Positions 27,501 through 35,140 of a DNA stretch of 64,000 nt are shown here, piece after piece; position 1 is the stretch's first letter, and every line of letters starts with the position of its first letter. The stretch covers positions 248,001 to 312,000 of the forward strand of contig NZ_JAFREP010000014.1 in the NCBI RefSeq assembly GCF_017377855.1, in the 5' to 3' direction. The position numbers were made by a program, and so were the translations under genes. The notes under the pieces were generated by a model. That model saw only the letters and a list, made by a program, of their open reading frames with translations, had not been told where the DNA came from and ran no database searches. Source of the DNA: Acanthopleuribacter pedis (lineage in GTDB: Bacteria; Acidobacteriota; Holophagae; Acanthopleuribacterales; Acanthopleuribacteraceae).

Positions 27501-27563
27501 TTCCTGGGCGACCGCGAAGGCGGAAAGCGCGCAAATAAGGACAAAAAGGCCGGTACGACGCAT
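24537..27563 (-). CDS. Penicillin acylase-family (Ntn hydrolase) amidase with an N-terminal secreted module
   Basis: 1008 residues. The signal peptide is MRRTGLFVLICALSAFAVAQ. Residues about 22-235 form a beta-rich module (MIPHLTAADGGFASTLYLEN, YDRDGNALP, FDGVAVVNTG, ALRGNLPGS) also present in the product of 28485-29573. The S45 acylase body follows: alpha-chain FRRLALGTLSE and GYVDGVNR, then the self-processing site GSYAWVV with the N-terminal nucleophile Ser478, then PILYSGPQMGF and GRTPHHAWSM of the beta chain. Autocleavage should release an active heterodimer in the periplasm. Substrates of the family include penicillins, acyl-homoserine lactones and aculeacin, so the role here is open. 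aggag lies six bases before ATG 27563. Confidence 0.9.
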   Translation of the reverse strand: MRRTGLFVLICALSAFAVAQERMIPHLTAADGGFASTLYLENTSAQPRTWTLTPYDRDGNALPAVEGTLEGRAQFSQAAATLVGETAAHLVITGEDISATVAYVAEAGGGSPAHVAETNEQATRHRFFAGDWNAIFDGVAVVNTGTEAADVWIAQINAEGTVVQSARVAAALAPRAKALYVLGSPDGSAFDAAAGSLYEVYATVPLAMTALRGNLPGSDYLWANPTRVGGTAQSSRDSEGVWHIENGNLYDVVEMMGYNIATDRLWQLETFRRLALGTLSEVPLVSNAGTLEQDRFARTTGYSMEELQQGVAELAPEARAAVRGYVDGVNRRRAEALADPDLLPVEFKAVGIQPEPWLETDVLAVLVTLLRSFDPQDFGSGQLQNAALLQQLEQQFPDQAATMFADLRPLNDPDAPTMIPAGPGAKTAGTASSEPATQEPGRLRTDINFAALHYDFETRFALREQIQRELNAKMKMGSYAWVVAAEHTQSGNPILYSGPQMGFMTPSIVVEGSVRGGGIHISGATVPGIPGIIVGRTPHHAWSMQVGHADTMDLYIEPELGEVHRTETIRGAFGEETQLDVYRSNHGPLINTDPPTAWRYAHWGYEFDTIQAFYDLAKAESMDSFGEALTRIGVSQHFCYADRDGNIAYWMSGRAPVRPEGEYRFPQGAVAGAPILEYDLETVHPLVHDRNTAQGYYGGWNNKSRADVANSNVDNDRYYGPFHRALVVDNHLRDLVNAGNITFEDVRDMALAVASTERHLAPSRAIPFTASTPLGNGSGGGNPWPLLRDGFTAAVAANPSEARNAAVALLDNWDGYFVDGGPSNHVAGADRADAWMLMDAWVRSVLTRTFEEIAGIGSGDHINTFIRGLDSGTTLTNQYDWFTNADASAPQTRAAVIVAALDDALAALGEQPWGTGLRGTINFEHPMLSLLTGRPLHSMPFSNRSTYAQCVEVGETGPVRIESMFPLGESGNAFGEGFTFELDTHVLTMTPFYDDFSHRPFPLFTENE

Positions 27564-27667
27564 GGCGAACTCCTGTTGTTTGAGGTGTGTACCCCATCCT
27601 AGTTGGAATTTGCCCACTTGCGAAGGATGAAACGGAAAAAATGCGCGACCCGCCGGCCGTGGCGGGC

Positions 27668-28360
27668 TCATGGCGTCGGTGGGGTTTGCTTCCTCTTATA
27701 GAGATAGTTGCGCACCGGGGTTAGGTTGTCGATGCGGATATCGCCGAGACGCAAGGCGGTCGAGGGGCCCCCGTCCAAATTAAGCAGGCGTTCGATGTCG
27801 GGGATTTCCTGTTTGACGAGCTGGGCCAAATCGTAAAGGTCGATGGGGGCGGTGACCAGTACCAACAAATCGCCGTTCGTCCGGCGGCCAATCACCGTGC
27901 GCGCCGCGATCCTTCCGGTGTGGCGGCGAATGCCGACGTTGCCGCCGGGATCGATGATGTGCGGCCCCGTCTGCAGAATGGTGGGATAGCGGGTTCGATC
28001 CGGTAACCGCGTGTGCATGGAGAGTCGGCCGCTTGCGTCGATGGCGAGGAAACCGGAGAGCTTGGGATTGACGCGGGTGTTGAGGTCGCGACCGTCGATG
28101 CGGCAATACCCGCTGGGTGAGAAGTCGGCCTCAAAATAGCCGCCGTTCACCATCCACTGGTATTGGTGCGGTGACCAAAAGGCACCGATCCGTTGACCTT
28201 TCTCACGATCCGGTGCGTCGTGGAACCCAAAACCGTGATTTTGCGCGGCCGGGATGGGGATGGTCCAAATTTGGGTGGTTTTGCCACCTTGCCGCCATTC
28301 GAGCGGCAAGGTGGGGTTACCTAATAATGACAGGGCCGATAGGACGAACCAAACACTCAT
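27668..28360 (-). CDS. Phosphodiester glycosidase (NAGPA)-like secreted protein
   Basis: A 230-residue protein with a short signal sequence (MSVWFVLSALSLLGNP). The motifs MVNGGYFE, ARTVIGRRTNGDLLVLV and LLNLDGGPSTAL are those of the NAGPA/phosphodiester-glycosidase domain (PF09992 by memory), related to the mammalian uncovering enzyme and to bacterial exopolysaccharide-associated proteins. Gly-rich start GGKTTQIW and the spacing are typical. It probably acts on a sugar phosphodiester outside the cytoplasm. The ATG at 28360 has ggggaagg upstream. The acylase gene follows 104 bases downstream on the same strand. Confidence 0.82.
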   Translation of the reverse strand: MSVWFVLSALSLLGNPTLPLEWRQGGKTTQIWTIPIPAAQNHGFGFHDAPDREKGQRIGAFWSPHQYQWMVNGGYFEADFSPSGYCRIDGRDLNTRVNPKLSGFLAIDASGRLSMHTRLPDRTRYPTILQTGPHIIDPGGNVGIRRHTGRIAARTVIGRRTNGDLLVLVTAPIDLYDLAQLVKQEIPDIERLLNLDGGPSTALRLGDIRIDNLTPVRNYLYKRKQTPPTP

Positions 28361-28394
28361 GGTGAACCTTCCCCGCGCGTGTCTTTGTTTTGTT

Positions 28395-28408
28395 GCAAAA
28401 CGTTTTGC
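28395..28408. promoter_or_regulatory. 14-bp perfect palindrome resembling a LacI-family operator
   Basis: gcaaaacgttttgc is fully symmetrical with a central CG, the form bound by LacI/GalR-type repressors such as PurR and CcpA. It is 34 bases upstream of the NAGPA-like gene start (minus strand). No LacI-family gene is in the window. Confidence 0.45.
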
Positions 28409-28484
28409 GAGAAACGCGGGCGAACATACGTTGGCAAATCATAACCCTGATTTGGCAGCGTTTGAAAAAGGGTTCCGTTTGGGG

Positions 28485-29573
28485 TTAGCGCAGGCCTTCT
28501 AATTCACTGATCGTGTAGTTGGTTTCATCATCGATCAGGCAGCGCTTGGGATTTAAACCGATCAGGGTTGGGTAACCCAGGTCGTCGTCGTACTCCAGCA
28601 AGATGTCGGTGTAGCTGCCGTCGAGCGCGGCCGCGGCGCGGTTAAACACATCATCCACGGTCAGCAGATCGCCAAAAGTGCGTGGATCCAGCGCCTCACC
28701 GGTGCTCATGTCGGTGGCGCTGACGATTTGGCCGTAACGCACCGCGATGCGGGCCGGCAGGACGGCGGCCTCGGGACAGGAACAGGTGGCATCGAGTACG
28801 TAAGTATAGGAATCGGTCAAGCCACTTGCCTGCCAACGGGCGCGGCTTTTTACCATCCGTTCGCGTGCTTCTTGCCAGGGGTCGAGTGTGCGCAAATGGT
28901 TGGTGCCCAGGAATTGGGTGCCGCCGTTGTGATCGCCGCGCAGGGCGGTCGCATACAGCAAATCACTGCTTTCAATGGTGATCACACTGCCGGGATGGTT
29001 GTCCAAATAGGTGGAAAGCACCAACACCAGCTTTTTGCTTGTTTCCTCAAGCGCCAGGGGTTCACTTAGGATCGGGGTGCCGTCGCGTTGGGTCTGGTGC
29101 AGGGTCAGATTGATGGCGCCGCATTCGGGATTGACAAACACCAAACCCTCGAAGAGTTGGGCTGCATCGGCTTGGTTGAAACGCCATATTTTGGCGGGTC
29201 GCGATAAAGCGGGTTGGTAGGCCACCGCGTTGGGCGTGGCGGCATTGCTGTAGGTGATGCCCATTTCGAGGGGGGCGTCGGGTGTGAGCACCGCGTAGGC
29301 GGCGGTGCCGTTTTCGTGGAGCGACGCGCTGTCGAGGAGCAATACCTGGTTGGCGGGCACCATTTGGGTGGTCGTGCCCAGATCGGCGCCGAGCGCGTCA
29401 TAGACGGTCATTTCCAGCAGGCGGGATTCCGAGGCGCGGTTCTCCAGCAAGATGTCCGCGCGGAAGGCGCCGCTCGGGTGCGGGATGTGGGTGATCATGA
29501 TGGGATCGTCGACGGCGAGTGTGGGAAAAGAACCCAGAAGCAGCAATAGGATCCATAAACGGCGTACAACCAT
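28485..29573 (-). CDS. Secreted protein with a shared N-terminal module and a DUF6174-like C-terminal domain
   Basis: A 362-residue protein. The signal peptide is MVVRRLWILLLLLGSFPTLA. Residues about 25-235 match the N-terminal module of the acylase: ITHIPHPSGAFRADILLEN, YDALGADLG, FEGLVFVNPE and ALRGDHNGGTQ align with it in order. The last about 115 residues (YTYVLDATCSCPEAAV, TVDDVFNRAAAALDG, LEYDDDLGYPTLIGLN, DDETNYTISELEGL) resemble DUF6174, a small extracytoplasmic domain of unknown role with a Cys-x-Cys pair. The ATG is preceded by aggagg at five bases. The gene is the most upstream of three same-strand secreted-protein genes (29573 to 24537). Confidence 0.78.
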   Translation of the reverse strand: MVVRRLWILLLLLGSFPTLAVDDPIMITHIPHPSGAFRADILLENRASESRLLEMTVYDALGADLGTTTQMVPANQVLLLDSASLHENGTAAYAVLTPDAPLEMGITYSNAATPNAVAYQPALSRPAKIWRFNQADAAQLFEGLVFVNPECGAINLTLHQTQRDGTPILSEPLALEETSKKLVLVLSTYLDNHPGSVITIESSDLLYATALRGDHNGGTQFLGTNHLRTLDPWQEARERMVKSRARWQASGLTDSYTYVLDATCSCPEAAVLPARIAVRYGQIVSATDMSTGEALDPRTFGDLLTVDDVFNRAAAALDGSYTDILLEYDDDLGYPTLIGLNPKRCLIDDETNYTISELEGLR

Positions 29574-30015
29574 GAAGGACCTCCTTTATATGTCATGAAA
29601 TGAATAAAACCTGAGAAATGAACACCTTCGCGGTTTGGTTCTCAGGCGAATACCAACGCCGAGGGCCGCTAAGCCGGGTGGTGGAACCTTTACAATTCCA
29701 AAAATGAGGCGTTGATGAAGGACATGTGAAATGTTCGTGTGTAGGCGGGAGGACAAAAGAATTCTCAGAGCAAAAACGTTGCCGGCCAAGTGAAAGCGGA
29801 CGGGACTGATGGGGGGTGCAGGGCCTTTGGAAACAAAAATGTAAGATTTCGTCAAGGGTTAAATTGTAACGCTTGTGTAAATGAATGCTTTTTTGTAGAC
29901 CTTTTTTCGAAGCCAAACGTTATTTATCATAACCGGTCGCGTTCACGGCGCACCCGGAAGCCGCGGTTCCTTTTCCGATGAATTACGATGAATGGCGCAA
30001 GCAATAGGAGGCACC
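29574..30015. other. Divergent intergenic region
   Basis: A 442-base gap. cctgagaa (29610-29617) and ttctcagg (29639-29646) are a perfect 8-bp inverted repeat, using the same cctgagaa core as the repeats at 2160, 2418 and 30713. An AT-rich stretch (about 29870-29930) probably holds the promoter of the small gene that follows. No convincing gene. Confidence 0.4.
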
Positions 30016-30219
30016 ATGATCGACTCAGAAAAAAACGTTCGCAAGTTCTCCTCATTTATGTGGTCCCGCAAAGCATTTTTGCCCAAATTTAACTCGCCGA
30101 TGGCTGTATATGATTGGTTCTTATCAGCATGGGGCAAACCCCTCAAGGATCACGAACGCCAATCAGCCTATCTCGCCGCCTGGCAATTCTCCTTGGCGAC
30201 CGGGGTCGTGAAGCTCTAA
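30016..30219 (+). CDS. Small hypothetical protein (67 aa)
   Basis: MIDSEKNVRKFSSFMW at the N terminus and SLATGVVKL at the end. A full aggagg at 30006-30011 lies four bases before the ATG, and a strong terminator follows at 30379, which together support real expression. The protein is soluble-looking, basic and aromatic-rich (MAVYDWFLSAWGKP), with no signal peptide and no family I recognise. A frame from 29992 is also open but has a worse start. Confidence 0.55.
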   Translation: MIDSEKNVRKFSSFMWSRKAFLPKFNSPMAVYDWFLSAWGKPLKDHERQSAYLAAWQFSLATGVVKL

Positions 30220-30378
30220 CTTTTTGTTCCTCCCCCGCCCACACGGCCCCCGCGCTGAAAACCGTCGGCACGCTAAAAGTGTTGTTGCATTTTCGCAAAG
30301 AAGCAATTTAACCGAATGAACTGATTACCCTAGACTCTTGTTTCTCCATCCTACTCCCACCTCTCCAACGGGAATTTT

Positions 30379-30423
30379 CCCGCTTCCACGGAATGGCAAT
30401 GGCCGTGGAAGCGGGTTTTTTTT
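30379..30423 (+). terminator. Strong rho-independent terminator
   Basis: cccgcttccacgg (30379-30391) and ccgtggaagcggg (30403-30415) form a perfect 13-bp stem with an 11-base loop, followed by eight T residues. It ends the 67-aa gene transcript. Confidence 0.92.
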
Positions 30424-30508
30424 GTTTGGGACGGCCGGGCTTGGCTTTTTCTTTTAACCTGGACTGGGTTCGGCCTGGCGGCCGCGGCAACGTCCACGTG
30501 AAACGGGG

Positions 30509-30565
30509 GCATTTTGTCCCCCAAAAACCTGCTGGACTTCGAAAGGCTTTTGGGGGACAAAATGC
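30509..30565. repeat. Perfect 18-bp inverted repeat
   Basis: gcattttgtcccccaaaa (30509-30526) is exactly complementary to 30548-30565, with a 21-base spacer. There is no T tract after it. The long exact arms are unlikely by chance. Confidence 0.8.
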
Positions 30566-30724
30566 GGTAAGCACAAAAGATAGAACCTACTTGGGCCCGT
30601 TGACCCTAGCGTTGGTCGCAATGGGTTTCTGCCGACGCATAAGCGGGTTCCTCGAAGTAACGGCACCATTCGTGTCGGGAACGGGTGAAAAAGGAACGAA
30701 ATAACCATCCGCATCCTGAGAAAA

Positions 30725-30788
30725 AACGAATCCCAAGCCAAGCAGCGCATCCAGAAGGAACGAATCCCAAGCCAAGCAGCGCATCCAG
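30725..30788. repeat. Tandem pair of identical 30-base repeats
   Basis: The 30 bases at 30725-30754 (beginning aacgaatcccaagccaag) recur exactly at 30759-30788, with the 4-base spacer aagg. The leading cgaatcccaagcc, together with atcctgagaaa at 30713, is the same core as the inverted repeats at 2160 and 2418. Confidence 0.85.
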
Positions 30789-30891
30789 CGAAAAGCCCGA
30801 CCAAGCAACATTGCGGCGCTTGTTCCCCCCCGCGGACGTCCTTGGTGTAAACTGTGGCCCGAAACCTCATGGGTTCCTGGAAGGAGTTGGG

Positions 30892-32706
30892 ATGTCGGTA
30901 CTGGTCAGTTGTCGTGATTTGGCGAAGTCGTTCGGGGTGGAGACGCTTTTTGAGCATTTGAACCTCAATGTGATTGAGGGGGATCGGCTTGGTTTGATCG
31001 GGCCGAACGGCGTGGGTAAATCCACCTTGCTCAAGATCTTAGCCGGCCAGGAAACACCCGACAGCGGCGAGGTGGTGTTTCGCCGCCATTTGCGTTTGGC
31101 CAAGATTGATCAGGTCTCGCGGTTCCCCGAAACCGCCTCGGTGCTCGAGATAGCTGTCGCCGCGGGGAGAGACGCGGGTTTGGATGAGAACGAGGCGTTG
31201 ATCCAAGCCCAAATTCACCTGAGCATGGCCGAGTTTGAGAATTTCGACGTAAAAGTCGCCACCCTTTCCGGCGGCTGGAAGAAACGTTTGGCGATTGCCG
31301 CCGCTCGGGTTGCCGATCCCCAGGTTTTGCTGTTGGACGAACCCACCAACCACCTCGATATTGAAGGTATCTTGTGGCTTGAAGCCTTTTTGCGTCAGGC
31401 CGATTTCACCTGGGTGCTCATCTCCCACGATCGCTTCTTTTTGGAACGGACCGTCAAACGCGTGGCCGAGATCTCGCCGATTTATGAAGACGGCGTCTTG
31501 AGTCATGAAGGCGGCTACGGCGATTTTTTGAACCAAAAAGCGGCGGTCTTAGAAGCGCGTACCAAATTGGAAGAATCGCTGAGCAACAAGTTGCGTCGCG
31601 AAACCGAATGGTTGAGTCGTCAGCCCAAGGCGCGCACCACCAAAGCCAAGTACCGTGTTGATGCGGCCCACCAACTGATGGAGAACTACCAAGAAGTGAA
31701 GGCGCGCGGGCGTTTTAGTGACCGCGTGCAAATGGATTTCTCCGCCTCCGACCGCAAAACCAAAAAGCTGATTGAAGCCAAAGAGGTTCGCTTCCTGCGC
31801 GGGGACAAGGTGATTTTGGACAAGTTCGATTGGGTGTTGTCGCCAGGCGCGCGGCTGGGGATTTTGGGTGGAAACGGGACTGGGAAAACCTCGATTTTGA
31901 AGATGTTGCTGGCGGAAATCCAGCCGCAACAAGGCGCCTTGCGGCATGCCGCCCAGCTAGAAGTCGCCTATTTTGACCAGAACCGCGAACGCCTCAACCC
32001 CGAGGAATCACTTAAGAACGCCATCTCACCTACCGGTGACTCGGTCATGTTTGGTGATCGTTCGGTTCATGTTGTCACTTGGGCGCGGCGGTTCCGGTTC
32101 AAAAACGAGCAATTGGAAACGCCCGTGCGTTTGTTGTCGGGTGGCGAACAGGCACGTTTGTTGTTGTCGCGTTTGATGCTCATCAAAGCAGATGTGTTGT
32201 TGCTGGACGAACCCACCAACGACCTCGACATCCCGGCCTTGGAAGAATTGGAAGCCGCGTTAGGCGCTTTTCCCGGCGCGGTGGTGCTGGTGAGTCACGA
32301 CCGCTACTTGCTGTCGCGGGTTTGTGATCAGTATATCGGTTTAAATGGTGGCGGTACCTGGGCGCGCTACGGTGACTACGAACAGTGGGAACGCGAGCTG
32401 AGCAAACAGCTTCGCCCGGAGAAACCCAAAAAAGAAGCGACCCCGGTGAAAGCGGCGGCGCCCAAGCCGGCCAAGCGCAAGAAGTTAAGTTACAAGGATC
32501 AAAGGGAATACGACGGGATGGAAGAACGCATTCTCGAGGAAGAAGCCGAACTCGAAAGCCTTCAGACCGAAATGGCCGATCCCGCCAACGCCGCCAACAG
32601 CGCCTTGCTGGCCGAGCTTTACGAAAAAGTCGCCGTGCAGCAGAAGAAGGTCGAAACCATGTACGAGCGTTGGTCGGAATTGGAAGCGATGGTGGCGCCG
32701 GAATAA
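30892..32706 (+). CDS. uup: ABC-F ATPase, Uup type
   Basis: A 604-residue soluble protein with two ABC cassettes and no membrane domain. The first has GPNGVGKST, signature LSGGWKKR and Walker B LLLDEPTNHLD. The second has GGNGTGKTS, LSGGEQARL and LLLDEPTNDLD. The linker is charged (KLEESLSNKLRRETEWLSRQ). The C-terminal lysine-rich SYKDQREYDGMEERILEEE coiled coil is the Uup-type DNA-binding domain. Uup is linked to ribosome function, precise transposon excision and branched DNA. The ATG at 30892 follows aaggag by five bases. It has its own promoter region and terminator. Confidence 0.92.
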   Translation: MSVLVSCRDLAKSFGVETLFEHLNLNVIEGDRLGLIGPNGVGKSTLLKILAGQETPDSGEVVFRRHLRLAKIDQVSRFPETASVLEIAVAAGRDAGLDENEALIQAQIHLSMAEFENFDVKVATLSGGWKKRLAIAAARVADPQVLLLDEPTNHLDIEGILWLEAFLRQADFTWVLISHDRFFLERTVKRVAEISPIYEDGVLSHEGGYGDFLNQKAAVLEARTKLEESLSNKLRRETEWLSRQPKARTTKAKYRVDAAHQLMENYQEVKARGRFSDRVQMDFSASDRKTKKLIEAKEVRFLRGDKVILDKFDWVLSPGARLGILGGNGTGKTSILKMLLAEIQPQQGALRHAAQLEVAYFDQNRERLNPEESLKNAISPTGDSVMFGDRSVHVVTWARRFRFKNEQLETPVRLLSGGEQARLLLSRLMLIKADVLLLDEPTNDLDIPALEELEAALGAFPGAVVLVSHDRYLLSRVCDQYIGLNGGGTWARYGDYEQWERELSKQLRPEKPKKEATPVKAAAPKPAKRKKLSYKDQREYDGMEERILEEEAELESLQTEMADPANAANSALLAELYEKVAVQQKKVETMYERWSELEAMVAPE

Positions 32707-32733
32707 CCCGCCCCAAAACTGAGGCGGGTTTTT
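32705..32733. terminator. Terminator between uup and the nuclease gene
   Basis: aacccgcc (32705-32712) pairs with ggcgggtt (32723-32730), then more T residues. It overlaps the uup stop and can also serve the convergent gene. Confidence 0.8.
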
Positions 32734-32740
32734 CGCGGCC

Positions 32741-34012
32741 TTAGTTTAAGGTATCGCGTGGTGTGAGGAATAGGACGGGTTTTCCGGGTTTGACCATATG
32801 AGGCAGGTAATCGACGCGGTCCACGCGGGCGCCATCACGGTCTTTCAAAATGATCAGGTCCTTTTTGTTGGAGAGTTTTATTTCGCCCAATTGGCGGATG
32901 ACCCGGGATTCCCCGGGTTTGAGGGTAGACCCATCGGCCAAGCGTGTTTGGTCGAGCTTGATGGTTTTTTGGCTGTTGTCGGTTAAGGTCCAGCCGGTGA
33001 GATCCACCGTTTCACTGCCCATGTTGAGTAGGGCGATCCATTCTTTGGCTTCATCGCGACCCTCCGGGTTCACCATGGCCATGGAGATGAAGACATCCAC
33101 GATGTCGTCTTTGACCGTTTGGCGGGTCTGACCCTGGTTCACAATGTCGCCGCTGCCGGATACCTCGTTGGCCTCGGGGGTATCACCCACGTTGGTATCT
33201 GTGCGGGTTGACTCATCCGGTTCAGAAAAATACAAGGGGTTGGCTTCATACAAGATGTCGATGAACTGCAAGCCGGTCAGGATCTCGATTTCGGTGGTCG
33301 TTACCTGGTAGGACTGGTTGGTGTAGCGGCGGCGCCCCCTTCTGTCGAAAAGCGTCTCCTCGTCCTGGTGCATGACAAAGGCACGGACTTCAAGGTTCCC
33401 TTCCGTTTTGTTCTTGAAGGCGATCAGTTTCCAGAACCCGGCCGGGATCAGCGCCGTGGTACGACCGCTGGGACGAATGGTGCGGTCGTGGCGGCCGTAG
33501 AAGGGGCCGGAAAAAACCGTGATGCGGCCGTCGGCGTCCAGCTCAAGTTTGCCGACCCACTCTTCCAGCGACAGCCACTCGTCTTGGTTGAGGTTTTTGT
33601 GTTGGAGGCAACAATTAGAAAAATAAAAGGTTTCGTCTGAGGCTCGCTGTGCCTCTTGCAGGGTTGCGCCGTGGGAGGTGTTGTTGCGCATGGCCATGTG
33701 ACCGCGGTCCCAGGGGTTGTCGTGGTAGTAGTCGTTGTTGAGTTGGTTCTCGCTGCCAATCCGCCGGTCGATCTTCCAACGGTTGGTACGGTCGGTGCTG
33801 CGCGCGTGGTTTTGGTTGATATTAAGAGCCGAGAAGACCAGTGAGCGTTTGTTTTCGTGCTGGTTCATGACCACGGAATAGTGGATGTAATCGGCGATCA
33901 TGTCGTCGCGCAAATCGCCTTGGTTTCGTAGGATTTCCAGATCAAGTTCTGTTGAAAAAGTAGGGAGTGGGATTGGGTACCCATCTAGAAAATTTACGTC
34001 GTAGCCAGGCAT
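32741..34012 (-). CDS. DNA/RNA non-specific endonuclease with a C-terminal lamin-tail domain
   Basis: About 423 residues. Residues about 30-265 form a NUC1/NucA-type beta-beta-alpha metal nuclease: active-site WDRGHMAMRNN with His105 in the DRGH motif, the downstream FYFSNCCLQHKNLNQDEW with its metal-binding Asn, and VFSGPFYGR. After an acidic linker, residues about 300-420 form a lamin-tail (LTD) beta-sandwich (EWIALLNMGSETVDLTGWTL, LKPGESRVI). Unusually, no signal peptide is present, although most such nucleases are exported. gaggtg lies 3-6 bases before a double ATG, so the start is 34015 or 34012. No inhibitor gene is adjacent. The convergent terminator at 32705 follows. Confidence 0.86.
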   Translation of the reverse strand: MPGYDVNFLDGYPIPLPTFSTELDLEILRNQGDLRDDMIADYIHYSVVMNQHENKRSLVFSALNINQNHARSTDRTNRWKIDRRIGSENQLNNDYYHDNPWDRGHMAMRNNTSHGATLQEAQRASDETFYFSNCCLQHKNLNQDEWLSLEEWVGKLELDADGRITVFSGPFYGRHDRTIRPSGRTTALIPAGFWKLIAFKNKTEGNLEVRAFVMHQDEETLFDRRGRRRYTNQSYQVTTTEIEILTGLQFIDILYEANPLYFSEPDESTRTDTNVGDTPEANEVSGSGDIVNQGQTRQTVKDDIVDVFISMAMVNPEGRDEAKEWIALLNMGSETVDLTGWTLTDNSQKTIKLDQTRLADGSTLKPGESRVIRQLGEIKLSNKKDLIILKDRDGARVDRVDYLPHMVKPGKPVLFLTPRDTLN

Positions 34013-34223
34013 CATAAACACCTCATTGTGGTGGGCTTGCGGGTTGTTTTGAGGGCCGGGTGGAAGTTGGTGACGATAACATGGGTTATGGTGATGGGAC
34101 CGGCTTGTTATGTGTTGGCGTTGTTGGAAAAGTTAGTTATATAAGTGCAGAATGATTATAGTGATTGATGCAAGCAAGTGTTGTTAGGGGATATGAGGAG
34201 GTGATTAACGAGAAATTCTTGTG
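34013..34223. other. AT-rich gap upstream of the nuclease gene
   Basis: About 210 bases, notably AT-rich between 34120 and 34200 (for example agttatataagtg). It probably holds the nuclease promoter, but no unique -35/-10 was chosen. Confidence 0.35.
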
Positions 34224-34976
34224 TTAGTCCATTTCCAGGTTTTCCCAGAACGCTTTTTCGGCTGAGACGCCGCTGCGTGGGTCCATCATGAACGCGCGTC
34301 GGTCGGGGTAGGCGGTCAGGCGGCCGTCTTCGATGACCGCGAACCGATCACCCATTAACAGGGCTTCCTTCAAATCGTGGGTGACAAACAGCGCCGTGAT
34401 TTGAAAACGGCGGGCGACGCGTTTGTAGAGCAGTTGCATGCGCGTGCGAATTTCGCCGTCGAGGCTGCTGAAGGGCTCATCCAACAACAGCAGCCTTGGA
34501 TGCACGATCAGTGCGCGCCCGAAGGCGACGCGCTGACGTTGTCCGCCGGAAAGTTCATTGGGCATTTTGTGGCGGTGCCCGTTTAAGCCTAGCTCCTCAA
34601 TCATGGCGGTGACCCGTTCCTCGATTTCGGCGGCGGGACGTCTTTGGAGGCGTAAGCCGAAGGCGATGTTTTCGTACAAATTGAGGTGAGGTAGCAACAA
34701 AGGTTCTTGGTAGAGGTAGACAAAGCCGCGTTTTTGCGGCGGCTCCGCGGCGATGTCGCGTGCGCCCTCGCGGATGTGACCGCTATCGCGTGATTCCAAA
34801 CCCGCGATGATCTTGAGCAGGGTCGTTTTGCCACTGCCGGAGCGGCCCAGCACCGCGGTGGTTTCTTTGTCGTAAATCGTCAAGGAGATGTCGTTCAGGA
34901 TGCGTTCCTCGCCGAAACCCTTGTTCAGGTGTTCAAGGGTTAACGGTGATGGCGCGGGTTCTCCGCGGGTGGTCAT
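34224..34976 (-). CDS. ABC transporter ATP-binding protein without a visible permease
   Basis: A 250-residue ATPase. Walker A is LGRSGSGKTT, the Q-loop YQEPLLLPHL, signature LSGGQRQRVAFGRALI, Walker B LLLLDEPFSSLD and H-loop FVTHDLKEAL. This is the class that drives importers of sulfate, molybdate, iron, spermidine or nitrate/taurine (CysA/PotA/SsuB-like). It lacks the C-terminal regulatory domain of CysA/MalK. No permease or binding protein is adjacent, so its partner must lie elsewhere or it serves the divergent cassette. The ATG at 34976 with an aaagg site is preferred over the frame that extends to 35054. Confidence 0.88.
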   Translation of the reverse strand: MTTRGEPAPSPLTLEHLNKGFGEERILNDISLTIYDKETTAVLGRSGSGKTTLLKIIAGLESRDSGHIREGARDIAAEPPQKRGFVYLYQEPLLLPHLNLYENIAFGLRLQRRPAAEIEERVTAMIEELGLNGHRHKMPNELSGGQRQRVAFGRALIVHPRLLLLDEPFSSLDGEIRTRMQLLYKRVARRFQITALFVTHDLKEALLMGDRFAVIEDGRLTAYPDRRAFMMDPRSGVSAEKAFWENLEMD

Positions 34977-35007
34977 GGAAGGGCCTTTCGGTGGATTATA
35001 AGCTGTT

Positions 35008-35068
35008 CCGACCGGAAGAAAAAGGTCGGTTCGGCTGTTGTAGAATAAGAACACATTTTTTATGTGTT
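35008..35068. promoter_or_regulatory. Divergent control region with two inverted repeats
   Basis: ccgacc (35008-35013) with ggtcgg (35024-35029), and aacacat (35050-35056) with atgtgtt (35062-35068), lie between the ABC ATPase and the radical SAM gene. A tagaat at 35041-35046 could be a -10 toward the radical SAM gene, but its -35 is weak. Possible shared operator region. Confidence 0.35.
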
Positions 35069-35140
35069 TTGTTTCCTGATCTCAAAGGTGTCTCGCGGTT
35101 TTCTCAACGCGAAACCTGTTTTCCCTGCCGAGGAGTGCCC

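Larger units (their letters stand above)
30424..30891. other. Repeat-rich gap upstream of uup
   Basis: The full gene-free span, 30220-30891, is 672 bases. Besides the terminator it holds the 18-bp inverted repeat and the tandem 30-base repeat listed separately. No convincing gene was seen. Confidence 0.5.
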
